A stretch of 20,574 nucleotides of DNA from JANLSO01 sp031362405 (lineage in GTDB: Bacteria; Actinomycetota; Thermoleophilia; Miltoncostaeales; Miltoncostaeaceae), in the NCBI GenBank assembly GCA_031362405.1, contig JANLSO010000060.1:1-20574 (forward strand), given 5' to 3'. Positions 1-8,700 of the stretch are shown in pieces. The notes below the pieces were generated by a model that saw nothing but the letters and a program-made list of their open reading frames with translations, did not search any database and had not been told where the DNA came from. A program made the translations under genes and the position numbers. Within the stretch, counting starts at the first letter, position 1. The number at the start of each line of letters is the position of its first letter.

Positions 1-569
1 CGGGTGCGCTCACCCACGCCGGCGAACACGGAAAGACCACCGTGCTCCTGGGCGATGTTGTTGATGAGCTCCTGAATGAGCACCGTCTTGCCGACGCCGG
101 CACCACCGAACAGGCCGATCTTTCCGCCCTTCACGTACGGGGCGAGCAGGTCGACGACCTTGATGCCGGTCTCGAAGATCTCCTCGGTCGGGTTCAGTTC
201 GTGAAACGGCGGGGCGGGACGGTGGATCGGCCATTTCTGGGCTGCCTCGACATCGCCCCCCTCGTCGATCGCCTCACCCAGCACGTTGAAGATGCGGCCG
301 AGGGTCGCATCGCCGACGGGCACGGTGATGGGAGCACCGGTGTCGTGCACAGCGGTGCCGCGGGCCAGACCATCGGTCGTGTCGAAGGCCACCGCGCGCA
401 CCTTGTTGTCGCCCAGGTGCTGCTGCACCTCGGCCACCAGCGTGCCGCCGTCTTCGCGCGGGATCTCCCGCGCGTTGTAGATGTTCGGCAACACCCCCTC
501 GAAGTGCATGTCGAGCACCACACCCTTGATCTCGAGGATCGTGCCGGTGTTCGTTGCGGTATCAGCCAT
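1..569 (-). CDS. atpD: ATP synthase F1 beta subunit, N-terminal part (cut by window edge)
   Basis: Catalytic subunit of the F1 sector of ATP synthase; hydrolyses or makes ATP at the cytoplasmic face of the membrane. The ATG start at 569 follows an AAGGAG ribosome site (582-587). About 189 residues are present: the N-terminal beta barrel, the linker with VGDATLGRIFNVLGE, and the Walker A loop GGAGVGKT near residues 161-168, then GVGERTR at the edge. Everything after the P-loop region, including Walker B, lies outside the window. It is last of the visible atp genes, 47 bases after atpG; atpC (epsilon) would be expected next. Nothing suggests it is broken; it is simply truncated by the window. 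Confidence 0.97.
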   Translation of the reverse strand, partial: MADTATNTGTILEIKGVVLDMHFEGVLPNIYNAREIPREDGGTLVAEVQQHLGDNKVRAVAFDTTDGLARGTAVHDTGAPITVPVGDATLGRIFNVLGEAIDEGGDVEAAQKWPIHRPAPPFHELNPTEEIFETGIKVVDLLAPYVKGGKIGLFGGAGVGKTVLIQELINNIAQEHGGLSVFAGVGERT

Positions 570-616
570 GCGCGTTCAGTTCTCCTTCGACAGCGGGCGA
601 TGGCCCGAACGTGGTG

Positions 617-1507
617 TTACTCGAGGGCGTCGGCACCGGCCACGACCTCCAGGATCTCTTGAGTGATTGCGGCCTGCCGGGCGCGGTTCATGACGAGCGT
701 CAGATCATCGATCAGACCCGCCGCATTGTCGGACGCGTTGCGCATCGCCGTCCGCCGGGCCGCGAACTCTGACGCAGCGCTTTCGAGCATCGCGCGGTAG
801 ATCGTCGTGTCGATGTACGTCGGCAACAGACGCTTCAGCAGCTCGTCGGGATCGGGCTCGAAAAGCGCCAGCGACTTCGAGTACTCCTGCTCTTGCTCAC
901 CCTCGTCGAGCACCTGCGTACGCTCGATCGGGAGCAGCTGCTCAACCGTGACCTTCTGCTCGATGATCGACTTGAAGGCGTTGTAGACGACCAGCACACG
1001 GTCGACGCGCTTCTCGAGGAACTCCCCGACGACGAACTCGGCGACCTGCGAGGCGTCTTCGAAACTGGGTGCGGCGGAGAAGCCCTCGTACGAGCGCTCC
1101 ATCGTCTTACCGCGGAACCTCAGCGTGCCTGCGCCCTTCTTGCCCACTCCGACGTAGACGACCTCGGCGGCTCCCGCGGCGGTGAGCTCGTCAGCAGCCG
1201 TGAAGCCGGCGCGCAGGACATTGACGTTGAAGGCTCCGGCGAGGCCACGGTCTCCGGTCACGACGATGATCGCCGCGCGGTTCACCTCCGGCCTCTCGTC
1301 GAGCAGCGGCAGCCCCGTGAGGCTGCCGCTCTGACGCGCGGCTTGGGACATCATCCGCCGCATCGAGGTCGCGTACGGACGCAGCGACTCGATCCGGTCC
1401 TGAGCTCGGCGTAGGCGCGCGGAGGCGACCAGCTCCATCGCGCGGGTGATCTTGCGCGTACCGCGCACCGAATCGATGCGCCGCTTGATGTCTCTGCTGC
1501 TCGCCAT
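617..1507 (-). CDS. atpG: ATP synthase F1 gamma subunit (central stalk)
   Basis: Rotating shaft that couples proton flow through the c-ring to conformational change in the alpha3-beta3 head. The 296-residue product has the family's hallmark ends: the N-terminal helix MASSRDIKRRIDSVRGTRKI with the following TRAMELVASARL, and a C-terminal helix with RRTAMRNASDNA and NRARQAAITQEILE. These two helices form the coiled-coil axle. Length is usual for actinobacteria. ATG start at 1507; 35 bases separate it from the atpA stop, and 47 from atpD. It sits in the expected place between alpha and beta. No anomaly seen. Confidence 0.97.
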   Translation of the reverse strand: MASSRDIKRRIDSVRGTRKITRAMELVASARLRRAQDRIESLRPYATSMRRMMSQAARQSGSLTGLPLLDERPEVNRAAIIVVTGDRGLAGAFNVNVLRAGFTAADELTAAGAAEVVYVGVGKKGAGTLRFRGKTMERSYEGFSAAPSFEDASQVAEFVVGEFLEKRVDRVLVVYNAFKSIIEQKVTVEQLLPIERTQVLDEGEQEQEYSKSLALFEPDPDELLKRLLPTYIDTTIYRAMLESAASEFAARRTAMRNASDNAAGLIDDLTLVMNRARQAAITQEILEVVAGADALE

Positions 1508-1542
1508 CGGCTAGAGCGTCGCGTGGGTGGTCGTGTGACCGA

Positions 1543-3114
<1,572 letters not shown>

Positions 3115-3142
3115 CGCAGCCTTTCTCGTACGTCGGGGTGGT

Positions 3143-3706
3143 TCAGGTGGCCGTTGCGGGTGCGACGGCGGAATCGATTGCGGCGCGCGACAGGGTGCGA
3201 CGCATGCCGGCGAGGCCCTCGCGCAGGGAGGCGTCGAGCACCATTCCCCCGACGCGAAGAACGAGGCCGCCGACGATCGCCGGGTCGACCTCTTCGGTGA
3301 GTACGGCAGAAAGACCCGTCTGGCTCTCGATGCGGGCGATCAACTTGCCGCGCAGGGCGTCGTCGAGCGGAACCGCGGTGACCGCCTGCACGTCGATACG
3401 GCCCTCGGCCGCGGTGACCCGCGCCTCGAACGCTGCACGCACACTCGGCAGCTCTTCGATGCGGCCGCGGTCGATCAGGACTTGCAGGAAGTTCCCCACC
3501 AGCGGGGTGGCGTCTTTCACGAGGGCCTCGACGGCGGCCTTTTTGGCCTTCGTCTCGATCTCGGGGTTGGCGAGAACCGCGGCCAGCTCGGGCGAACCGT
3601 CGACGGTTGCGACGAAATCGGAGAGGTCGCCACGCACCGCGGCAACGGCATCCTTGTCGCGGGCCGACTCGTAGAGGGCGTCGGCGTAGGTGTCGGCAAC
3701 GCTCAC
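3143..3706 (-). CDS. atpH: ATP synthase delta subunit (peripheral stalk)
   Basis: Links the b-subunit stator to the top of the F1 head so that alpha and beta do not rotate with the axle. The 187-residue product matches the OSCP/delta family: N-terminal DTYADALYESA, and C-terminal GGLVLRVGGMVLDASLREGL, the conserved end of the family. It starts with GTG at 3706, which shares one base with the atpF stop (TAGTG), so translation is probably coupled. It is a free-standing delta protein, unlike mycobacteria where delta is fused to a second b-type subunit. Confidence 0.95.
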   Translation of the reverse strand: MSVADTYADALYESARDKDAVAAVRGDLSDFVATVDGSPELAAVLANPEIETKAKKAAVEALVKDATPLVGNFLQVLIDRGRIEELPSVRAAFEARVTAAEGRIDVQAVTAVPLDDALRGKLIARIESQTGLSAVLTEEVDPAIVGGLVLRVGGMVLDASLREGLAGMRRTLSRAAIDSAVAPATAT

Positions 3707-4257
3707 TAGTTGTTGCTCACCGACGAGAGGTTCGCCTGGTCGATGGCCTCTTCGATGAGACGACGGTGATCGGCATCGGTGAGGGTCTTACCCGACACCT
3801 TGCCGGCGGCCGACAGGGCCAGATCGACAACCTGATCACGCAGATCCGACGCCGCCTGGCGCGCCTGCGCGTTGACCTGTGATTCGCTGTCAGACAGCAC
3901 CCGGTCGCGCTGCTGCTGGGCAGCGGTCACGAGCTGGGCGCCCTGGCGCTCGCCTTCCTTGCGACCCTGCTCACGCAGCTGGTCGGCTTCCTTGCGCGCC
4001 TCGGAGAGCTTCACCTTGTAGTCGTCGAGCAGGGCGGTGGCCTCGTCGCGACTGCGCTCGGCCTCGTCGATGCTCGCCGCGATGTCGTCGCGGCGCTTGG
4101 CGATCGCCGCGCCGACGGGTCCGAAGACGTAGCGCCTCATGATGTAGAACGTGATCCCGAACATCAGGAGGGTCCAGATCATCAGACCTGGGCTTGCCTC
4201 CAGCAGCGGGCTGGAAGCCGACTGCTGCGCGGTGACCTCGACGAGCGAAACGGGCAT
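3706..4257 (-). CDS. atpF: ATP synthase Fo b subunit (stator)
   Basis: Membrane-anchored stator that holds the a subunit to F1. The 183-residue protein has a single hydrophobic segment near residues 24-42 (PGLMIWTLLMFGITFYIMR), followed by a long charged helix rich in Glu, Arg, Ala and Gln that would form the dimeric peripheral stalk, and a C-terminal delta-binding part. ATG at 4257. It lies 4 bases after the atpE stop and overlaps the atpH start by one base. Only one b-type gene is seen, so b is presumably a homodimer. Confidence 0.95.
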   Translation of the reverse strand: MPVSLVEVTAQQSASSPLLEASPGLMIWTLLMFGITFYIMRRYVFGPVGAAIAKRRDDIAASIDEAERSRDEATALLDDYKVKLSEARKEADQLREQGRKEGERQGAQLVTAAQQQRDRVLSDSESQVNAQARQAASDLRDQVVDLALSAAGKVSGKTLTDADHRRLIEEAIDQANLSSVSNN

Positions 4258-4261
4258 CTGC

Positions 4262-4507
4262 CTAGACCAGGAAGAAGGCGACGAAGCCCATCAGCAGGGC
4301 GTAGAACACGATGGCCTCGGTCAGAGCCAGGCCCAGGAACATCAGGGACATGATCTCGCCGCGCAGCTCGGGCTGACGCGCCACGGCCTCGACGGTCTTA
4401 CCCATGAGGTAACCCACACCGGCACCCGGGCCGATGGCTCCGAGGCCTGTTGCCAGACCGAGTTCGATCGCCTTTGCGGCGTCGACGATATTGCCTTCAA
4501 GTGCCAC
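4262..4507 (-). CDS. atpE: ATP synthase Fo c subunit (proteolipid ring)
   Basis: Forms the rotating ring in the membrane that carries the coupling ion. The 81-residue hairpin has two membrane helices joined by the polar loop ARQPE (residues 43-47). The ion-binding carboxylate is Glu64 in the second helix (ALTEAIVFY). The glutamine that marks sodium-type rings is Val31 here (GPGAGVG), and the residue after Glu64 is Ala rather than Ser or Thr, so the ring should carry protons (inference from known c-ring signatures). It begins with GTG at 4507 behind an AAGGGG ribosome site, consistent with strong translation of a many-copy subunit. Confidence 0.97.
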   Translation of the reverse strand: MALEGNIVDAAKAIELGLATGLGAIGPGAGVGYLMGKTVEAVARQPELRGEIMSLMFLGLALTEAIVFYALLMGFVAFFLV

Positions 4508-4524
4508 GACAGGACCCCTTGTGG

Positions 4525-5406
4525 TTAGTGGCTCGACTCAACAGCAAAGCCGATGTAGATGCCCGAGAGCATCGCGAAAATGAACGCCTGCAGGCCGGCG
4601 ATCAGTACCCATTCGAACGCGTAGAAGAAGACGCCGACCGGAATCGCCGCGATGCCCGCGTAGTTGCCCAGCAGCACCGTGAAGCCGGCGCACATGATGA
4701 TCAGCAGATGGCCGGCGAGCAGGTTGGCGAACAAACGCACCGACAGGCTGACCAGGCGCAGGATCTGTGACAGCAGCTCGAGCACGAAAATCACCGGCTT
4801 GATCGCGCCGGGAGCCTCGGGCACCAGCGTCTTGAGGTAGCCGAGCGGCCCGTGCGCCTTCACCCCTTCGAAGTTGTAGGCAATGAAGGTGATCAGTGTC
4901 AGCGCGAGCGTGACGTTGATGTTCGCGGTTGCCGCGTAGAGCCCCAGATCGGGCAATGAACCGAACGTGCCCGACTCGTGCGAGACGGGCAACGGAATGA
5001 AGCTGATGAGGTTGTTGGCCGCGATGAACAGAAAGAGTGTCGCGAGGTACGGGAAGTACCGGTTAAAGACCTTCGCGGGCAGCGTGGCGCGCGCGATCTG
5101 CGCTTCGGCGAACTCGTAGGCCATCTCGATGACGTTCTGTGCACCGCTGGGGCGGTCGGAGATGCCCTTGCGCACGACGAAGAGCCCGAACCCGATCACG
5201 ATTGCCGACGACAGGAACAGGTAGACGACGGCTTTGTTGATCGACATGTCGATCAAGCCGAAGTCGAGGTTCACGTATGGATCGAGCTGGAACTCGAGGG
5301 AGGGGTCGAACTCCTTCTCGCCCTCTCCCGCCGCAGCGGCGACGGCCGGGGCCATGAGAAGCGCGAGGCCGACAAGCCACGCCCAGGCGCGCAGGGGAAA
5401 TCTCAT
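4525..5406 (-). CDS. atpB: ATP synthase Fo a subunit
   Basis: Provides the half-channels that deliver protons to the c-ring. The 293-residue polytopic protein contains the signature SLSVRLFANLLAGHLL with the essential arginine at Arg224, and a conserved last helix ending LQAFIFAMLSGIYIG. The first 26 residues look like a cleavable signal peptide (basic start, hydrophobic core, PAVAAAA), followed by an acidic stretch GEGEKEFDP before the first true membrane helix. The ATG at 5406 overlaps the stop of the upstream gene (ATGA) and follows AAGGAG with 8 bases spacing. 17 bases separate it from atpE. Confidence 0.96.
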   Translation of the reverse strand: MRFPLRAWAWLVGLALLMAPAVAAAAGEGEKEFDPSLEFQLDPYVNLDFGLIDMSINKAVVYLFLSSAIVIGFGLFVVRKGISDRPSGAQNVIEMAYEFAEAQIARATLPAKVFNRYFPYLATLFLFIAANNLISFIPLPVSHESGTFGSLPDLGLYAATANINVTLALTLITFIAYNFEGVKAHGPLGYLKTLVPEAPGAIKPVIFVLELLSQILRLVSLSVRLFANLLAGHLLIIMCAGFTVLLGNYAGIAAIPVGVFFYAFEWVLIAGLQAFIFAMLSGIYIGFAVESSH

Positions 5407-5846
5407 TCAGACGTCTCCTTGCGCTGCTGCTGGCCGACGGCGAAGAGAACGGTGCGCCCGGCGAGGTCGAGCGTGAAGGCGACCAAGAACACCGCGGCGG
5501 CGACAAGTCCAACGGTCTCGTCGTACTTCAGGGCGATAATGAAGAGCACGATCGCGGTCAGCCACGCGCGCGAGATGAAGGAGATCCCCGACATGCCGAC
5601 GGCCGTCGTCGCGTTCGCGTACCGCGAGACCCGGGTCGTCAGGATCTGCCCACCCCAGTTCAGGGACCACAGAACGACACCCATCACCCAGCCCGCGATC
5701 GGGCCATCGAGCACGAGCACCACCGGTAGCGAGAGAACCGCCACGATGATTCCGATGCCGGAGGCGAGAAAGGCGGCCGCCTGCGGGAGCGCAGGAGGCG
5801 GTGGTGCTGCGGCGACGTGCTGCGAGTCTGCTCCTTCAGGGTCCAT
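5403..5846 (-). CDS. AtpI-like small membrane protein heading the atp operon
   Basis: A 147-residue protein with a proline/alanine-rich cytoplasmic start and about four hydrophobic helices (roughly residues 25-45, 50-65, 88-106, 110-135), ending in a polar tail QQQRKETSE. It occupies the position of atpI or the actinobacterial Rv1303-type gene, whose products are thought to help assemble the c-ring or stabilise Fo. Sequence motifs are too weak for a firm family call; position is the main argument. The stop overlaps the atpB start by 4 bases. The ATG at 5846 lacks a clear ribosome site, so the start is uncertain. Possible regulatory repeats lie just upstream. Confidence 0.75.
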   Translation of the reverse strand: MDPEGADSQHVAAAPPPPALPQAAAFLASGIGIIVAVLSLPVVLVLDGPIAGWVMGVVLWSLNWGGQILTTRVSRYANATTAVGMSGISFISRAWLTAIVLFIIALKYDETVGLVAAAVFLVAFTLDLAGRTVLFAVGQQQRKETSE

Positions 5847-5861
5847 GCGTTACGGCCCGCA

Positions 5862-5876
5862 GACGGACGGTCCGTC
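5862..5876. promoter_or_regulatory. Near-perfect inverted repeat upstream of the atp operon
   Basis: Arms GACGGAC and GTCCGTC of 7 bases separated by one base, 16 bases before the start of the atpI-like gene. The symmetry and position would suit a repressor or activator site controlling the ATP synthase operon, or a small leader structure. No regulator is identified. Confidence 0.35.
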
Positions 5877-5905
5877 GAGCGGGCGGGGCGCAGTCTGCCA
5901 GATGG

Positions 5906-5934
5906 CCGGCAGGGCGGAAAGGCATTCCTGCCGG
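5906..5934 (-). other. Hairpin between wecA and the atp operon
   Basis: CCGGCAGG (5906-5913) pairs with CCTGCCGG (5927-5934) around a 13-base loop. It lies 16 bases after the wecA stop, so it could stabilise or attenuate the wecA transcript. No T-run follows on the minus strand, so it is not a convincing intrinsic terminator. Confidence 0.35.
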
Positions 5935-5950
5935 GTCGTTCGACCCCGGG

Positions 5951-7078
5951 TCAGCGGGATCGCCCCGCAACCTCGTCGCCACGGGGCGCGCGCGCCTGCC
6001 GAACCAGGGTGACGACCGGGGTGCTGCGCCACTTGAGGATCTCCAGGACGTAGATCAGATAGAGCGCCGCGGCCACTCCGGCGAGACCTGCCGCGCCCAG
6101 CACCGAGACCCCCACGAGGGAAAGCCCGCCGCTCGGGTCGCGGTAGGGAACGAAGCGGATCAGCAGCGCGATCACGCCCATCAGCGCGCACCAGCCATAG
6201 AGCGCGAGCACCGTTTTGCGCTGCCCCCATCCGATCGTGAAGAAGCGGTGGTGGAAGTGGCTGCGATCGGCCCCGTAGACGGGAAGGCCGTGTTTCAAGC
6301 GCTTCATGATCACGAACGACGTATCGAGGATCGGGATCGCCAGCACGAGCAGCGGCAGCACGACGGCGACGGTCGCGGTGCTCTTCATCACCCCGCTGAT
6401 CGCCACGCCCGCGACCATGAACCCGAGGAACATCGCCCCGGTGTCGCCCATGAAGACGCGTGCCGGATGGAAGTTGAAGAACAGGAACGCCGCGCATGCC
6501 CCCGCGATGGAGGCGGCCATGATCGCCGAGTCGGCCCGGTTCAGGGATGCCGCGATGATCGCCAGGTTGATTGCGCCGAGACCGGCGACGCCGGCGGCAA
6601 GACCATCCATGCCGTCGATGAAGTTGATCATGTTCACCAGCGCAACGAACCAGAGCACCGAGACCGGGTACTGGAAAGCGCCGAGGTCTCCGACGCCGAG
6701 CAGGGGCAGGGTGATGTGGTCGATCGTGAGCCCGGCCGAGACCGGCACGCAGGCGCACGCGATCTGGGCGAGCAGTTTCACCGGGGGATCAACCCCCAGT
6801 ACGTCGTCGACGACTCCGAGAGCCGCGATCAGCGCGGCACCGACCACGAGGCCGCGGATCGCAGGGTCGTCGGGCAGGTAGTAGAGCGTGGGGATCATCA
6901 CGCCGACGACGATCGCCAGGCCCCCGAGTCGGGGCGTCGGCCGGGTGTGGATGCGCCGGCCTGAGGGCAGGTCGATCGCCCCGATTCGATGAGCGATGCG
7001 GGAGGTGAGCGGCGTGGCTCCGAGTGTCGCGGCGAACGCCACGAGCGCGCAGAGCGCAGGGATGAGGGTCGTCGTCAT
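5951..7078 (-). CDS. wecA: Polyprenyl-phosphate sugar-1-phosphate transferase (WecA/MraY family)
   Basis: Integral membrane enzyme that moves a sugar-1-phosphate, probably GlcNAc-1-P, from a UDP-sugar to undecaprenyl (or decaprenyl) phosphate, the first step in building a cell-wall or surface glycan. The 375-residue product has all family motifs: Asp91-Asp92 in GVVDDVLGVDPP, NFIDGMDGLA (152-161), MGDTGA (210-215) and the loop DRSHFHHR (271-278). About ten membrane helices are visible. WecA/TagO type fits better than MraY because of the HFHHR loop and the gene order next to atpI-atpB, as for rfe in mycobacteria. A TAACCT box lies 13 bases before the ATG. Exact sugar specificity cannot be read. 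Confidence 0.9.
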   Translation of the reverse strand: MTTTLIPALCALVAFAATLGATPLTSRIAHRIGAIDLPSGRRIHTRPTPRLGGLAIVVGVMIPTLYYLPDDPAIRGLVVGAALIAALGVVDDVLGVDPPVKLLAQIACACVPVSAGLTIDHITLPLLGVGDLGAFQYPVSVLWFVALVNMINFIDGMDGLAAGVAGLGAINLAIIAASLNRADSAIMAASIAGACAAFLFFNFHPARVFMGDTGAMFLGFMVAGVAISGVMKSTATVAVVLPLLVLAIPILDTSFVIMKRLKHGLPVYGADRSHFHHRFFTIGWGQRKTVLALYGWCALMGVIALLIRFVPYRDPSGGLSLVGVSVLGAAGLAGVAAALYLIYVLEILKWRSTPVVTLVRQARAPRGDEVAGRSR

Positions 7079-7266
7079 GTGCTGCGAGTCGAGGTTACCG
7101 CGGGTGGGGCCTCACGGGTGCGTTTCTCGGCGAGGGCGCCGGGTCCTTGTATCGGCCTCAACTTCCGGCGAGTCGCGTCACCGATTTCTGGGCGACGAGA
7201 GTAGCCACAGCACTCGCCGCCCGGCCCGTGCCTCCCGTGACAGCGGTCCCGTTCACCACGCCGACG

Positions 7267-7653
7267 CTAAGGGGTGATCACCTCGACGAGGTGGGCAACT
7301 CCTCGCCCCAGACGCTGGTCGCGGGTGACAAGGGGTGCGTCCAGCGCCTCGGCAAGGGCGACGTAGAGTCCGTCGTACGCGGAGCAAATGTCCCGAAGAT
7401 CCCAGGCACGGCGAAGCAGCGCCCGTGCATGCGGGTGGCGCCGCACGACGAGCGCCTCCAACTCGCTCAGGCAACGCTCGGCAACCGCCAGCTTCACCGC
7501 GTGTGCCCTCAGTAGGCCGCGAAGCGCTTGGGTAACCTCGATGTCAAGCATCGCGGGCGCATGCGCCGCACCAAGTATCGAGGCCCGCTCGGCCTGCGTC
7601 GCGTCTCCGGTCAGGTACGCCACACAGGTAGAGGCGTCGATGACCCGGCTCAG
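7267..7653 (-). CDS. VapC-type PIN-domain toxin, probable non-AUG start
   Basis: Predicted RNA-cutting toxin of a VapBC pair. Acidic residues typical of PIN nucleases are present: Asp6 in VIDAS, Glu39 in MLDIE, Asp94 in SAYDGLY and Asp112 in LVTRDQRL. The first in-frame GTG (7623) would remove VIDAS and with it the first catalytic aspartate. I therefore place the start at CTG 7653, which overlaps the antitoxin stop as CTGA, giving 128 residues. GTC at 7644 is another possibility. No ATG or GTG is available nearby. The gene follows its antitoxin directly. RNA target unknown. Confidence 0.8.
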   Translation of the reverse strand: MSRVIDASTCVAYLTGDATQAERASILGAAHAPAMLDIEVTQALRGLLRAHAVKLAVAERCLSELEALVVRRHPHARALLRRAWDLRDICSAYDGLYVALAEALDAPLVTRDQRLGRGVAHLVEVITP

Positions 7654-7877
7654 TACTTCCGACCGGAGTCGCGGGCGGCCAAGATCTGTTCGGTGGTGAT
7701 GCCGCTCGGCCCCCTCCGCCGGATCCGCTCGTCGAGTTCCTCGGCCGTGGGCAGCTCGGCCGACTCGACGATCATCCGCAGTACGTACTCACTCAGTGAG
7801 ACGCCCTTCATCGCTGCACGGGCTTTAACGGTGCGATGGATCTCGTCGGGGACGTTGCGAACTTGAATCAGGGCCAT
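7650..7877 (-). CDS. Ribbon-helix-helix antitoxin (VapB/FitA-like)
   Basis: Antitoxin partner of the downstream PIN toxin; binds and inhibits it and is expected to repress its own promoter. The 75-residue product opens with MALIQVRNVPDEIHRTVKAR, a classic ribbon-helix-helix DNA-binding start (beta strand then two helices to about residue 36), followed by a toxin-binding tail ending ARDSGRKY. I chose ATG 7877 because the DNA-binding fold begins there; the longer in-frame start at 7922 would add residues with no family likeness and run through the promoter. There is no ribosome site, and a promoter-like pair sits directly upstream, suggesting a leaderless transcript. Confidence 0.85.
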   Translation of the reverse strand: MALIQVRNVPDEIHRTVKARAAMKGVSLSEYVLRMIVESAELPTAEELDERIRRRGPSGITTEQILAARDSGRKY

Positions 7878-7883
7878 GCAAAG

Positions 7884-7912
7884 AGGATGAACCCATCTTT
7901 TTGACATGTCAA
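7884..7912 (-). promoter_or_regulatory. Promoter and 12-base palindromic operator of the first vapBC pair
   Basis: On the minus strand TTGACA (7912-7907), 17 bases, then CATCCT (7889-7884), 6 bases before the ATG. The -35 hexamer is exact, the -10 is weak. TTGACATGTCAA at 7901-7912 is a perfect palindrome covering the -35, as expected for an autorepressed antitoxin operon. It overlaps the stop codon of the preceding dehydrogenase gene. Confidence 0.55.
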
Positions 7913-8700
7913 CGATCGCCACCGGGCCTGTGTGTCATCGCCGCGACGAGACGGAGGATCTTCGAGGGCACGATCCGCGCGGCAAGGGCGGCGGAGCGGG
8001 CGACGACACCCGTGGCCACCCGGGTCTGCCCGCGTTCGAGGGCCCGCCAGGTGGCGAGAACAACCGGGCCCGCCTCGTCCAGCGGGAACATCCATGGCCA
8101 ACGCGACTCCTCCCGGCCGGTAGAAAACTCGGTCCGTGTGGGCCCTGGGCAGACCGCCACGACTCGCACACCGGTCCCGGCCAGCTCACCGGCAAGGCTT
8201 TCGACAAGGTGCAGCTCGAAGGCTTTGGTCGCGGCGTAGGTGGCCATGAACGGGACGGGCTGGAAGGCCGCGGCGGAGCTGACAACCACAACGTCTCCCC
8301 GACCGCGGCCGACCATCCCGGGGACGACATGGGCGACGAGGTCCGTCACCGCGACGCAGTTGAGCTGGACCATCGCGACCTCACGTTCTCGATCGAGCTC
8401 GGCAAGGGGCCCGCGGGAACCGAACCCGGCGTTCACAACAGCGACCTCCAGCGCAGGACGAGCCGCATCGACGGCCGCCCGACAGAGCGCGCGGCCCTTC
8501 TTCGTCGCCAGGTCGGCGACGACGGTCGTCGTCGTGACGGCGAAGCGGTCGTGGACGAGTTGCGCGAGCGCCTCGAGCCGGTCGGCCCGACGGGCGACGA
8601 CGATCAGCGGGTGACCCCTTTCGGCGAGAGACATCGCATAGGCCCAGCCCAGGCCCGCCGATGCCCCGGTGACGAGCGCCGATCCACGGCCCTCGGTCAT
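7909..8700 (-). CDS. Short-chain dehydrogenase/reductase (SDR)
   Basis: NAD(P)-dependent oxidoreductase of the classical SDR fold. The 263-residue product shows the cofactor loop TGASAGLG (11-18), Asp63 in VVADLA, NAGF (90-93), the catalytic serine within VSSAAAF (Ser141/Ser142), the YAATK pair Tyr155/Lys159, and CPGPTRTEF after the last Rossmann strand. VVARRADRL after the second strand, with Arg residues, suggests NADP preference (inference). The substrate cannot be told from sequence. Its ATG at 8700 overlaps the upp stop by 4 bases, so it is co-translated with upp. Its stop lies inside the palindrome of the downstream vapBC promoter. Confidence 0.88.
   Translation of the reverse strand: MTEGRGSALVTGASAGLGWAYAMSLAERGHPLIVVARRADRLEALAQLVHDRFAVTTTTVVADLATKKGRALCRAAVDAARPALEVAVVNAGFGSRGPLAELDREREVAMVQLNCVAVTDLVAHVVPGMVGRGRGDVVVVSSAAAFQPVPFMATYAATKAFELHLVESLAGELAGTGVRVVAVCPGPTRTEFSTGREESRWPWMFPLDEAGPVVLATWRALERGQTRVATGVVARSAALAARIVPSKILRLVAAMTHRPGGDR

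Noticed and set aside
5801..6964. Plus-strand open frame opposite wecA
   Set aside because: Highly charged, His/Arg/Asp-rich shadow of wecA with no family likeness.
7267..7623. GTG 7623 as start of the first VapC
   Set aside because: It removes the VIDAS strand and the first catalytic aspartate; the longer form is more plausible.
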